Program-made: the position numbers and the translations under genes
Part shown: piece by piece, positions 49,704 through 60,529 of the stretch
Layout: every line of letters starts with the position of its first letter
Position numbering within the stretch: the first letter of the stretch is position 1
NCBI RefSeq assembly: GCF_032854445.1
Contig: NC_088295.1
Coordinates: forward strand, 71,824,028 to 71,888,027
Direction of reading: 5' to 3'
Origin: Liolophura sinensis
Lineage: Eukaryota > Mollusca > Polyplacophora > Chitonida > Chitonidae
Length of the DNA stretch: 64,000 nt
Notes under the pieces: generated by a model
Database searches by the model: none
Told to the model about the DNA's origin: nothing
What the model saw: the letters and a program-made list of their open reading frames with translations, nothing else

Positions 49704-52700
49704 CTGGGAAACAAAAAGTAATGTTGTCTAAGTTCATTACACAATCATCTCAAACTTGGAAGTAGGCTGTATGCTTACTGTTGTTTAGCTGAGACAGAGA
49801 TAGGGTTGTTTGATGCAGGTACAGTTAATAGTGTGTACACTTACAAAGGTTTATTGAGGTGAGGTCCAGGTGTACACTTATTGTCTTTGGTTGGTGTATG
49901 GTTGTTACTGTGTTATTGAGGTAGAGTTAGGGTGTAACATTACTACTGTTTGTTGCGGTAAAGTTATGGTGTATAATTACTGTTGTTTGTCGAGTTAGAG
50001 TCACAGTGTAGACTTACTGTAGTTTGTTGAGTTAGAGTTACAGTACACTTACTACAGTTCGTTGAGGAAGTTATTTTGTACACTTTCTGTTGTCGGTTGG
50101 AGCAGAGTTATATTGTACACTTACTGCTGTTTGGTGAGATAGAGTTATAGCGTACACTTGCTGTTCTTTGTTGAGGTAGAGTTATAGTGTACACTTACTG
50201 TTGTTTGTCGAGGTAGAATCTGCAGGGGAGGGATTAGAGCCGGCTTCCCACTGTAGAGTTTCTCTCAAAGACTGGCTGTCAGTGTCATCAAAACTATCAA
50301 TGTCAACCTGGATGTCCTCACTCTCAGTAATGCCACTGAAAAATATAAATCACTTGAATCTACAACAAAATGGTTGTACATAAAAGCGAAAACAAGCATT
50401 TGAGCACAAATATACCTGTTTAAAAGTATTTGTCTCTCTGACTTGTATGCTACTGCAATGTCAGGTTTAGGGTTGGATGAAACTGTTTTCCCGTTACGGG
50501 ACAGACCAGATAATGATAAATGACAGAATCGATTTGGTTTAGAAATCACGAGTCCATTTGTTTTTTACAATGTATTCAACTCATATATGCAAGATAAAAA
50601 CAACTTATCAGCTCCAGAGAGAGAAACTCAAGTCTGACCAACAACAGGCTTGGGGAAATGTTCAACATTTAGACAACAACATTAGGGGACCTTCACTTCA
50701 CACTAGACTGAAGAAGGTCACTTACAGAGCATGACCTAGCAAATACTGCCTCACTGATCTTCTCTGGTCATCTGAATGCTGAGGACATTTGTGAGACCTG
50801 CAAACAAAGAAACTAAACTGCTCAGATAACTGAGATTATAACTTGGGAACAACACCCATATCTTCAGCAGAGCAAAGAAAACTGAAAATACTACAGAACA
50901 TGGAAGTCTACAAACAATTTGAAACCAAACAACAGAACTGAACTGGATTTTTTTTTTTTTGCCAGTTTATACAATCCATATTGGCTATTTTTGTGGGTGA
51001 AATCATATCATAACACCTTGGGGGTTGCTTCTCAACAAAAGTTTTCTTCTAATGCAATGACGAAAATAAATTCCAGTAACTAGTTTTCCACAAAATGTAC
51101 ATTAAAAACTACTAAACATCAGTGTAAATCCAGTTTCCTTACTAACCTAGTACACATCTTTTTGGTATGTTCTGAAATAACTCCACATGTCTGTCGAAAG
51201 AAAAAAGGCCAACAATAATCATACAATTTACGAAAACAACAATAAATGACCAATGTTTACAGTTAAAACTACCTACACTGGTTAAAGCAAAAAATATGCC
51301 ACAGCTTTTACAGCAAGAGTCATTGAAATGCTGAAATTCATAAAACTGTTTTTTCCTGAATGCTTTACTAAATGAACGAAGAAAACCAAGTTACAACATC
51401 CTCACAAAAAACTTGAGTTAAACTAAGAATAACATACATGTTGACTTAAATGGGTCAAATGAACCACCCTTGTGGCTGTTATACATATACATTAGATTAT
51501 TGGGATCACCTTAATTTTTTCACCTTAATGACATCGTAACAGTTAGCATGTCATTAAAAATCAATATGATCCCATTCTGGATCATTTGCAAACTGAAATA
51601 TTTCTGTCATTATCATAACAGCTTCTACTAAATTTGACACCTTTTCTTGCACTACAACTTACACTCAATAATAAAGCTTTCCTTTCATCTGAAAGAGAAA
51701 GAAAACAAACATCTGCATAAATGACTGTGCACTACAATAGATGAACGCTGGGATATTGTTACACGACATAACAAGCTTACCAGTTATGAAGGTCTATGAA
51801 ATTAAGCTGCATCATAAATCTGCACAAATTTAATAGAATATTTATTTACTTATTTGATTGGTGTTTAGTACAATGGGATATTTCATTTATAATTATTATT
51901 ATTATTATTTTATTTACTTGAGTGGTGTTTAACCCCATACTGAAGAATGATATGACAGTGATCAGGTTTATGGGGTTGAAGAAATTGCAATATCTGGAAT
52001 AAAGCATCATGCATGTTGATTTTAGAATTAATTGATGAATCAATCTATTTGTCTTCTATATTATTACTACGATGATAGCGACTTGATAAACATCTACATA
52101 CATAATTGTTCACAAAAAAAGTTATGTGAGATTTAACTAAAAAAGTGTAAAAGTGTAAAGTTTCTAAATATGGGGAGCATATGATTCACAAAGTATTTAC
52201 CTCTTGTCATGGACTCATAGACAGGGGGCCCAGATTCTGGAGTGCCAGGCCTTGGGGCATCAGCATAATAGTCGCCTATAATACAATATCATCTATGTAT
52301 ATCTCCTACACAGATGATACTAAATAACACCCAATACAGTTTTGTAAATAAAAGTTATAATAAAACTGCCATCAAGGTATTCAATGTAAAGTAACAGTGT
52401 CAGTTTTTACTGAAGTGGTAAGTGTATGGAAAGAAGGTTTCGTTGGTATAGCTGGATTATATATACAAGTATATATAAATGTAGTCATCATTATGATTTC
52501 TTTCTGCTTTCAACATGCAGCAAGCTGACTGGCAGTATGAAAGCCGTCATAAGAAATTTACAACAACAGCGTGATTGGAATCACCATTCAACTGGCATTC
52601 TGAGTGAAATATACTAACTCTCCCTGAATCATTTTCAGGTGAGCGATACATGTATAGGGTACAAAAGCCTGTGAGGCTGAGGAGTAAACCATTTACCATT

Positions 52701-55700
52701 CCTGGGCTTCAGAGATTTAGTCCTTCTTGGGGAATCACTCCTCCTGTCTTGTCTCTTCAGCTTACGTACTGTGAGCAAGAAACAAACACATTGTGCATTC
52801 TGTGACAGTCATTATGCAAATATACACTGGTCCTTTTGAAACATTCTTTTGAAATAAAGATGCAATGGGCATTAGTTTTATAACAAGGACCAAGTACAGA
52901 GAAAGGCAAAAATTTTAGAGGACCTTAAAACCAGTGAACCAGTATTTTATCTCCAACTTGTGAAATAGTTCAAAATGGCAATACTTTAATTCCTCAACCT
53001 CTTCACATTTGAAAGAGCAACAAAATCTATACTTTTATCAGTCAACAGATAAAAATGCGTTCAGAATATGCCTGAATAAACACCTTGCAATCATGTCCAA
53101 AGTTTAAAGAATTGTAGTAATCTTAAAAATACAGCAAAACACCAAACTTTGCCTTAAACCTCATTCTGCAAGGAAGTTATTTACTGTATTTCACTAGTTT
53201 AACATTTTTCAAATGAACACATTCTGTCTGATTCATCCAGCATATAAGCGTTTTCTGTGAAGTTTGATTAATTTCTAAATTAATTTCAAACAAAAACTTA
53301 TGTGATGGCATAAAATGTATCATCTTAAGGCCTTTCGGTTCTTCTGAAAGTACATTTTCCCAGTCCTGTGACACTACAACTTCTCTTTTTAAATCATTAA
53401 GACAAGAAGAAAAATCATTAAGTACTTCATTTACTTATGTGAAGCATTTCAAGAAAATGCCATACCCAGAAGACAAAAATTATTTATTAATTTATTAATT
53501 TGATTCTTGTTCAAATCTTTAACTTATGTGACGGCTGCCAAGATTTTGGTGGGAGGAAACAGAGCGGATCCTGCAGGAAACCTACCACCATCTTTAGGTT
53601 TCTGGCAGGTCTTCCCAAGTATGACCAAAAAGGATGCCTGCATGAGTTGGACTTGAACTCACAGTGGCTGCATTTGTGAGAGACTCCTTGGTCACTGTAC
53701 TGCGCTGGCACGTTAACCACTAAGCCACGGACGCCCCGCAAAAAACACAAACGGGCTGACAAAAAATTACATTACACTATGTCAAACTATGCACCACACA
53801 TTCAGATGTGGATGCTCGAACAAAACACCTTCGTGAAGAGAACTTGTGTTTCACAATGAATATGGAGATCACTCATAATTATGATAATCTTCATGAGAGT
53901 ATTCAGTTTTACTACAGGAACCAAGACCATTCGATGAACACGACGCCATCCAGATTCTGTAAAACCCTTACCTTTAGCATGCTCTGGTTTCTTCTCGGTG
54001 TGGCCACTCCAGTCAGAATCATTATCATCATCTCCACTATCATCACTGTCCCTCTTCCCAACATTGGCAATCCTACAACAACAACTCAGCATTTGTCAAC
54101 TTATTTTCTTAAAACATTCTTAAAAAGGACTTTGCCAGTAAATCCAATCCTTTAATGGGATAAAAATTAGCTGAAATTTTATGTGGTAATGTGGCAGCAT
54201 GGCCTCATTATTTGGTTCCCAAAAATCATTCATATAAAAGTTTTACCCTGTTTTCTGTTTGAATCATGGCAATAAGTCAATGAAACCTATTTTTATTTTT
54301 CTATTGTGTTTTGATTAGAAATAAGGACTCACCACAGATCTGCAGATATGATCCAGTCTCAAGATCAATTGCCCAACATACCGTATTTTACTGATCACTC
54401 ACCTATCCTGTTCACTCAGCTATCCTGCCCAATCACTTGTGCTGTTAACAAACATATACTGTTCACTCATATATAGTCCTCACAACTCTATACTGATCAT
54501 TCTTGTGTACTGGTCACTCACCTGTTCTGTCCACTCTAATTCCTGTTCACACATGTATAATGTTCACTCACCTACACTGCTAGCTCACATACGCTGCTAA
54601 CTCACCTGTACTGCTTCGTGTTCACACTACTCATCTACACTGCTTATCTTTTATTCCTCACTTACATATCCTGCTCACCTACTCATACTGCCCACTCACC
54701 CATCCTGGCAACTCATCCATTATGGTCACTCACCTGTACTGCTCACCCATCCATACAATCCATCTTCACTGCTCACTCACCTTTCTACTCACCTGCATAT
54801 ATTGCGCACCTATTATTCATGCCCATTCACCCTTCCTTGCAATTTGCATAGTGGTTACTCCAACTATACTGAGCTCTCACCTGTATTGTTCACTCACCTA
54901 TACTCTTAACTCACCTGCGACTAGCAATCCTAGAGCTATTCCTGCCCATTCCCATACATTTCTCCAGGTGAGGAGCAAACCTTGAGGCTGCCAAGTTACG
55001 CTGACAGTTGGGACACACGCACTCAAACTGTTTCTTGGATGGGACATGGCCAAATACATCCACTCCTTGTTTATCAACAATAGCTGTTCAACACAATGAA
55101 TAGCATACAAAATTAATCTACATAGACAATTTGAAACCAATGTCACCACATGTATCAATAAATAGGTGTTGCAAAAGTATTTCTCCATTTTCACTCAAAC
55201 ATACTTAGCTTCATTCATCAAACGTGGAAACCTGCTTCAGGTTGATCAACAGGAAAAAATCTAAAATCTCAAAAATCTTATGTATTAAGCTTGATCAATA
55301 GGAAAGATTTAAAATGTCAAAATATTATGTATTATGATATGGAATAGTTAACTGGACTTCTAAATTTACTATTTTCAGGTAGAAAATTATAACAGCTCTA
55401 TTTTGTTGAATTCTGGTGTTGATGAAAACAGTAACAGTAGGGTAACAAATACTCAGTTAAGACAATCCTACCATGTTGACGCTCCGATCTGAAAAACAGA
55501 GCAAATGATATTTACAGAGTGAACAAAGTCAATAGTTACAACAGCCTTGTTTTCAGATGTTTTAAATACATACATGTAGGTATATATTAAATGTTATATT
55601 AAATACATGTAGAAAAATGTTAGTGTAATATTGGTATTTCCATTTGCTAAAAAAAAAATGGGAAAAAAATTCTTCATAAATATTTAACTTAAATTCCTAC

Positions 55701-55978
55701 CAATTTCAATTATTTTTACATCACCTTATCAGTCAACTTTTATTTTAACTCTGCAAATTTGTAATAAATGTTTACTGAATGAATAATGATTACAGTGTTA
55801 GTCAACAGGTGTATTGAGAGTTTTCTCTTTGAATTAGTCATACAATGAGGCCCCAAAGCTTTACTTACTGTGGGTCTGTTTCGTCTAGAAATAAGGTTCC
55901 CATTTTACATGAACGATGAACTTCAAAACAAAGGCCCAAAGAAACCTCATCTATGAGTTCATTCATGATATCTACCAT
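49585..55978 (-). CDS. ATXN7L3: ATXN7L3 homologue (SAGA deubiquitinase module subunit), complete, 11 coding exons
   Basis: Eleven exons, 55978-55869, 55488-55472, 55083-54915, 54072-53972, 52768-52697, 52275-52201, 51688-51663, 51190-51147, 50797-50726, 50335-50199 and 49703-49585, sum to 942 nt (313 aa plus stop) with every phase matching. Residues 10-36 ([20 protein letters not shown], then FLDETDP) match the helix that packs in the module. Residues 44-99 hold the SGF11 zinc finger (C66, C69, H81, C85; [20 protein letters not shown]). Residues 191-215 hold the SCA7-type zinc site (C192, H198, C203, C209, H212; [12 protein letters not shown] and [13 protein letters not shown]). An acidic stretch (104-118) and a Lys/Ser tail are as in the family. 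Family role: with USP22-type protease and ENY2 it deubiquitinates histone H2B in the nucleus. Human ATXN7L3 is about 350 residues, so this one is slightly shorter. Confidence 0.95.
49760..50215. repeat. Minisatellite containing the ATXN7L3 exon 10 splice donor, unit about 36 bp
   Basis: Plus-strand cores acttactg or close variants occur at 50193, 50156, 50119, 50082, 50047, 50012 and 49975, then less regularly to 49772. On the minus strand each unit reads ctctacctcaacaaacaaca then gtaagtgtac, that is, an exon-end-like piece plus a 5' splice site. About 11 degenerate copies. Confidence 0.9.
50199..50335 (-). CDS. ATXN7L3: ATXN7L3 exon 10
   Basis: 137 nt, acceptor atttttcag, donor AACAACA|gtaagt. 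It encodes [20 protein letters not shown], then [20 protein letters not shown] and TSTNN. The pattern DSFDxTDSQ..LQW is conserved in ATXN7L3. The last 20 or so exon bases belong to the minisatellite unit that fills the following intron. Confidence 0.92.
50726..50797 (-). CDS. ATXN7L3: ATXN7L3 exon 9 (SCA7 zinc site, second half)
   Basis: 72 nt, acceptor tttgcag, donor GCTCT|gtaag. It encodes [20 protein letters not shown] then GHA. CPQH supplies the last Cys and His of the zinc site. Confidence 0.93.
51147..51190 (-). CDS. ATXN7L3: ATXN7L3 exon 8 (SCA7 zinc site, first half)
   Basis: 44 nt, acceptor tttcgacag, donor ACTAG|gttagt. It encodes [14 protein letters not shown] and part of Arg. [12 protein letters not shown] is essentially identical to the animal ATXN7L3 consensus. 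Confidence 0.93.
51663..51688 (-). CDS. ATXN7L3: ATXN7L3 exon 7, 26-nt microexon
   Basis: Acceptor ttctctttcag, donor TTGAGT|gtaag. It completes an Asp codon and encodes ERKALLLS, equivalent to the GPEELRSLL helix before the SCA7 site in vertebrates. Phase goes from 1 to 0. Confidence 0.85.
51845..52010 (-). mobile_element. SINE tail fragments in ATXN7L3 intron
   Basis: Two adjacent copies of ttatttactt(g/a)tttgattggtgttta, then (g/c)taca/ccata..., separated by (att)n, match the tail of the SINE copies at 59040-59090. Confidence 0.5.
52201..52275 (-). CDS. ATXN7L3: ATXN7L3 exon 6
   Basis: 75 nt, acceptor ttgtattatag, donor AAGAG|gtaaat. It encodes [20 protein letters not shown] then SMTR, a linker before the SCA7 region. 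Both ends are in phase 1. Confidence 0.85.
52697..52768 (-). CDS. ATXN7L3: ATXN7L3 exon 5 (basic, nuclear-type)
   Basis: 72 nt, acceptor ttgctcacag, donor AATG|gtaaat. It encodes [20 protein letters not shown] then PRN. SPRR[ST]KSLK is conserved in the family and the segment is a plausible nuclear-localisation signal. Confidence 0.9.
53477..53740 (-). mobile_element. tRNA-derived SINE, best-preserved copy
   Basis: On the minus strand the head carries an A-box-like GTGGCTTAGTGGTTAACGTG (53710-53729 region) and a B-box-like GAGTTCAAGTCC (53649-53660), as in a tRNA-derived Pol III promoter. The body has ctggcaggtcttccc and ggtgggaggaaac (plus strand), and the tail is AT-rich (ttattaatttatt). 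It sits in an ATXN7L3 intron. Confidence 0.8.
53972..54072 (-). CDS. ATXN7L3: ATXN7L3 exon 4 (acidic linker)
   Basis: 101 nt, acceptor ttgttgtag, donor CTAAAG|gtaagg. It encodes [20 protein letters not shown] then [13 protein letters not shown]. It completes the arginine of [11 protein letters not shown], which follows the SGF11 finger. Confidence 0.93.
54385..54912. repeat. Degenerate GTGAGT-bearing tandem array after ATXN7L3 exon 3
   Basis: Plus-strand blocks such as cactcacctgtactgctcac and ctcacctatcctgttcactc recur at irregular spacing of about 20-25 bp. On the minus strand this reads aggtgagtgaacaggatagg, starting with the true donor at 54915. Many copies keep AGGTGAGT. Confidence 0.8.
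54915..55083 (-). CDS. ATXN7L3: ATXN7L3 exon 3 (SGF11 zinc finger)
   Basis: 169 nt, acceptor gtgttgaacag, donor TCGCAG|gtgagt. It encodes [20 protein letters not shown], then [20 protein letters not shown] and [14 protein letters not shown]. This is the C-x2-C-x11-H-x3-C finger that binds nucleosomal DNA in SGF11 proteins. The following intron opens with a GTGAGT-bearing tandem array. Confidence 0.95.
55472..55488 (-). CDS. ATXN7L3: ATXN7L3 exon 2, 17-nt microexon
   Basis: Acceptor ctgtttttcag, donor ACATG|gtagga. It adds SERQH plus split codons on each side (CA|A and G|CT). It bridges DETDPQ to AIVDKQG, where vertebrates have a similarly short DSMKDFE segment. Skipping it would shift the frame. 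Confidence 0.85.
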
Positions 55979-55990
55979 TCTGCTCTGTTG
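55869..55990 (-). CDS. ATXN7L3: ATXN7L3 first coding exon
   Basis: Acceptor gctgtttgcag? (minus, reading gtttgcag at 55998-55991), 12 nt of leader, ATG at 55978, donor CCCACA|gtaagt. It encodes [20 protein letters not shown], then [16 protein letters not shown]. Joining it to either candidate leader donor (57445 or 56681) puts an in-frame stop just upstream, which supports ATG 55978 as the start. Confidence 0.9.
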
Positions 55991-57444
55991 CTGCAAACAG
56001 AAATCCACTGATTAGCCCTCTAAAAACCATGATGGCAGCCTGCATTGTTGCAGGAATGAAACCAAGCAGAGCCCAGAGGAATCCCCACAAACATCCACAG
56101 GTTGTGAGCAGACCATGAAAGACAACTAAATTTTAATTGGAAATGTTACATTTACAAGGTTAAATGTAAACGCTTCTTGGAACCAGGGACCGATTCCACA
56201 AAGCCAATTCTGAAGTCAGAATTTGAAATATGATCTTAAGGCTTATTTTTCAATATTATTAAGTAACATTTTGTTCATCTGATCAGTGTTATCTCTTAAA
56301 TGCATCCAAATTTTAACTTTCAGTACACAAACTGAATGTTTTGGAGAGGTTTTAAATTTTGACTTGTGTCAGAAATGCCTTGGAATCGGCAAGAGGGGGT
56401 AAAGTTACACGCAAAGTTCAGTTTTAACACATGGAAAGAAAAATAGCAAAATAATGAATGCTCAATGATTAAAGTCTCAAAAGAATCAGGAGTATTTTCA
56501 ATAGAAATAATAGCATAAATTCTCATGGATGAACACAATCCCCAATGAGCCGAATCGGCATTTCAGGAATCAAGAAAGGGTGGGGACTATCACCGCTAAA
56601 AGGTGCTAAGTTGCTAACGGTGCCATTGGGCCGCTTATACAAGACAAGTATTCAATCTAGTAAGTACTGCAAAATCTCACCTTTCAGCTGTAGTAGTTTG
56701 AGAGAAACCCCACCCTGTTTCATCTATATCTGCGTAAACTCACAGACTTCCTGAAATGCTGACTCGGCTTATATCAGACGTCAATACACAAGCTAGAATC
56801 CGTGAAACAGGACAACTGAAATATACTGGGCCTGTTCACTCGTAACTCGGTTAATTCTGACAAACCTCTGCCTCAGATGACTTCTCTCTGCCTGCCACAG
56901 ACATGACATGTGATCTGATTTTTAGACCACAGTCATTCCTCCAAAGTCAACTCCACCTGCCATCCTACAGGTGTAAATGGAAATGACTGCAAAATACAAA
57001 AACTATTATTATAGGAGTTACTTAGTAATAGCCATGTGGAAATTTTCAACAATTTAAACCCCACAATTACAATACATACAGTACAATGGAAAAGCAACTT
57101 TTATAACTACAAGTATAGTAGGTTATATACCACTTTTCAAGTACGGGTACACATAATTCGAAACAAAATGATTCAAGCATCAGTGTTGCAGAGTGTTGAT
57201 CTTGTCATTTTATTTCGAAATCTGAGGCTTCGGGGGGGGGGGGGGGGGTCCAGAATGATACTATTCTCCAGACCTTACTGTAAGTTTTTATCGATACTTG
57301 TAATAGTACCGACCATAACACTAGTATCACTGAATACCGGTTAAGTTTGCTACACATCACCGTCATCGTGTCACCGACTTATGCACATCAAATCAATTCT
57401 ATGGTTTCGCAAGCACATTACAGCGAGAACTAAATATAACTCAC
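55991..57444 (-). other. ATXN7L3 first intron, with SINE fragment and poly(G/C) run
   Basis: It contains a SINE body fragment at 56025-56115 (gcagagcccagaggaatccc, then catccacaggttgtgagcag), a possible alternative leader donor CTGAAAG|gtgag at 56681/56680 and a run of 17 G at 57232-57248. No coding exon is seen. Confidence 0.5.
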
Positions 57445-57580
57445 TGACCCATGGGTTCTTCGAGACTTCCATCTGTTCTGTTAGCTAAGAATTGTTTAAA
57501 TTATCGAGGCGATCTTTCAAGAGACTGAACCAGTGGGTATCACCAGCGTCACCGCTGACAGTGACAACAACAACAACAAC
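57445..57580 (-). other. Candidate ATXN7L3 5'UTR exon and promoter area
   Basis: The minus strand has donor GGGTCA|gtgagtt at 57445/57444 in a stretch richer in CpG than the intron. Read through to the ATG exon, the frame meets TAA before the initiator, as expected for a leader. The right end is approximate. A (caa)n run lies at about 57563-57580. Confidence 0.4.
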
Positions 57581-59032
57581 AGTGTTCCTCTACTTTACAG
57601 TACATAAATGATTTCCCAGCTTACAGAACACTGCATAATTTATTGCACACTACAGGCATCAGCGGCTTTTTCACCTGGCCAGTCTGGTGCAATCAAATCG
57701 ACTTAAAACGCTTCAAAACATCGTTGATGCTCACAGCCAAACTCCGCTCCCATGTTATTTCACTTGTGACCGGCGCTGCCAAGCTTTGTTTGGGGCTTGA
57801 TCAAATTCTTCACCCGTTTACAATGCGACGAGGATTGCACGTCTCAAAATAACAGTCACGATCATGTAGCTGTGTGTCTCACTAAAAAAGCCATCTTTAA
57901 ACAACATTATCGAATCATGTGCATCGAAGCTCTATTTATTTTCCGAACAAAAGGGCTACTTGTTTTAGTGTTACATTCACTTACTGACTGCTGATGGCGA
58001 ACTGCGTCCATATGCACCCATGGTGGCCTGTTGATTCCAAACGTCTTCACAGTGCGTTTAACTATATGGTGTCATATGTTGGCGATGGCCAAGGCAACAA
58101 TTTATTTGTCTCCACTTGCATAAGCTTTTCACATGTGCATTTCAGATACACACCAGTACCTGGTTAACACGACTAAACGAACAACAACATAATTGTTCTT
58201 GATGCCTATATAGTTCAATTGTCTGCACAAATATAGATGTAGGCCTAGGTCACATGGGCTACATGTGCGCTCATGTAAATATTGTAATGGTAATTATGTA
58301 AGGAGGAAAGTGGAATAGTTGTTATTTGAGGCACTCGATCTTAACACTCTGATGATAAATAATGCATAATCCATCAGTATGTAGAGGCACCACAATGAGA
58401 TAAGTGTAATTCCAGGTGTTATCAAATATACATATATGTACAGCAGGTATATAAATATAGGTATGTGTATACTATATAGATAGGTCTACAGATCGTATGT
58501 GAAGTGTTTCGACCTGCGTACATTGCATGCCGTTGATATATACGCCTGCCGAAAATGAATTACAAGCTTGTTTATTCGCAGTAACCAATATTCAATGATT
58601 GTCAATCTGTTTTTTTCCACACACAAAGACTTGATATGGCCTTGTAACTGTTAAGCTTTACTTACGGCTTGGGCACATTTACAGCACCTTTTACCATTTT
58701 TACCATTTTCATCATTTTTTCACTATCGAACTTATGATCTCCTTAGGCCAATATATATATATGTATTTTATGTTATATGATATACTAGTATATTAAAGTC
58801 GATTTAATGTATGATTTATGATTCCCAATGCAGTAACAGCTGGTTACAGGGCCATGCATGGTGTCGATGAAGCATTTCCACCGCATAGAGAATGTTGTAA
58901 AAAACATATAAAGTGAAAGTGAAAATAATAATGGAAATGAAAGAATAAAGCCATCCACTCTTTTCATATAACACAGAAATAAATTGGATGTATAGGTTTG
59001 CAAACCGTATACATGCAGTCAGCGACATTAAT

Positions 59033-59265
59033 TATTTAATTATTTGACTGGTGTTCTATGCCGTACTCAAGAATATTTCACTTATACGATTGTGGTCAAT
59101 ATTATGGCGGAGCCCGGAGGAAACCCACGACCCGTGAATTACTGTCAGGCCCCCACACTTTCGGAAGCCAGCATGAGCTTTACTTGAACTCGTAGTGATC
59201 GTAGCGTTCGCACTGAGGCTCCTGATCATTTGAACTAGCACGCTGACCACTTGGCCACATAGGCA
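59033..59265 (-). mobile_element. tRNA-derived SINE copy
   Basis: Plus-strand blocks ttatttgactggtgttctat, gccgtactcaagaatatttc, cggagcccggaggaaaccca, gccagcatgagctttacttg and aggctcctgatcatttg run in the family order. The minus-strand head reads GTGGCCAAGTGGTCAGCGTG (A box) and ACGAGTTCAAGTAA (B box). Flanking aattatt on both sides may be a target-site duplication. Confidence 0.75.
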
Positions 59266-59344
59266 ACAATGAAATTATTGAGTTATACATGAAAAAAATA
59301 AAGACCGTCTATGCATGGTCTACAAAACGTCAACAAGAACAATA

Positions 59345-59480
59345 ACTTATTTTAATTATGTACTTGAATGCGCGAGTTTCACACCGTAATCAAGACTATT
59401 TCACTTATAAGACCTCGATTAGACATCTGACAAAAGCCACATGTAAGCAAGATGGAGGCCGAACCAAAAACCTTTATAAC
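59345..59480 (-). mobile_element. SINE tail fragment
   Basis: The text gtacttgaatgcgcgagttt, cacaccgtaatcaagactat and ttcacttataagacctc corresponds to the tail half of the SINE. The head is missing. Confidence 0.5.
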
Positions 59481-60529
59481 AAACATGTATAACTTGCAAA
59501 ACCTCATAGGCTTATATATAGGTGTCACGCATTAGGCTACATGCGCATACACACGGAAACACACGCACACACATGCATGCATATATAACCTTCCTTTCAC
59601 TTTCAACACGCTCAAGGGCAACAAAAATATGCATTGGTCAACCATTGGTTCAATGTTTACACTGGAAATTATATATCCTTACTAGGATAGCAATATATCA
59701 CAGGGCCCTGCAAATGGCGTGTGCTTTCTTGCCTTTGTTAGATTCTCAAAGTGTGTTATGTAACCATTTCGATTAACTTCATAAGTTATTACTGCTAAAC
59801 CTGGTGTAACACGGTTATTCCGACAAGCGTGTAAATTTATATAAGTTTCTCAAGTTACACCATGAGTATAATCTAATTCTCTTGTAGATAACTATATATC
59901 TGGCACTCTGCTTCATGACTGTCTAATTTCGGTTAACCCTTGTATATTCATCGTGTTGAATTAGATCGCCATGTTGTATATACACGGACAGTTGCAATCA
60001 AAGCGCATCTGGGAAACATATTTCGAACATGGACAACTTGTTTACTACCATGGTACACAATGTGGATACTGATTCAACTCATTCCCCCAGAAGATCCCTT
60101 GCGTCTTTCGATCAGCATTGAAAATGGCTGACTGCTTCTCTTTGCATGAATCCGTCCTAATTTCGTACTTTATACACTTTCTTACTTCTTTCGTGGTTTG
60201 TGTTGAAATAGGGAGATCGACCTACACCCGAGTACTTGTTGCTGCCTCGCATGACACTCAGTGTTGAGAGGTTAAAGCTAGAAAGCAGGACCGTTGTCAA
60301 GATTTTTGTGACTGGGTGGGTTGTCATGTCTGGTCTCGGCCTGATACTCGTGCAACAAGAAGACACATGCGGCTATGCATTTAGCTTGGGCGAAGTTCTG
60401 GGCTCTCTGAGAGCTAGCCCAAGTTCATTTAATCCGTTTAATTTTTGTGATAATCCGATCTGGGTCCAGAACTTTATTTTAACAGTTTTTATGATTTTCA
60501 GCTGAAATGCTGAAATTTTCCAAAAAATT

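Noticed and set aside
53808..54155. 115-codon plus-strand frame over ATXN7L3 exon 4
   Set aside because: It is antisense to the conserved acidic exon of ATXN7L3 and extends into intron on both sides.
54618..54985. Plus-strand frames rich in His, Ser and Thr
   Set aside because: They translate the degenerate ctcacctgtactg tandem array, not a gene.
57643..57852. Plus-strand 69-codon frame near the ATXN7L3 promoter
   Set aside because: It looks tryptophan/leucine rich and protein-like in places, but it has no splice support or family match.
60236..60505. 89-codon plus-strand frame with hydrophobic segments
   Set aside because: Adjacent to and partly similar in composition to a degenerate dispersed repeat, with no supporting signals.
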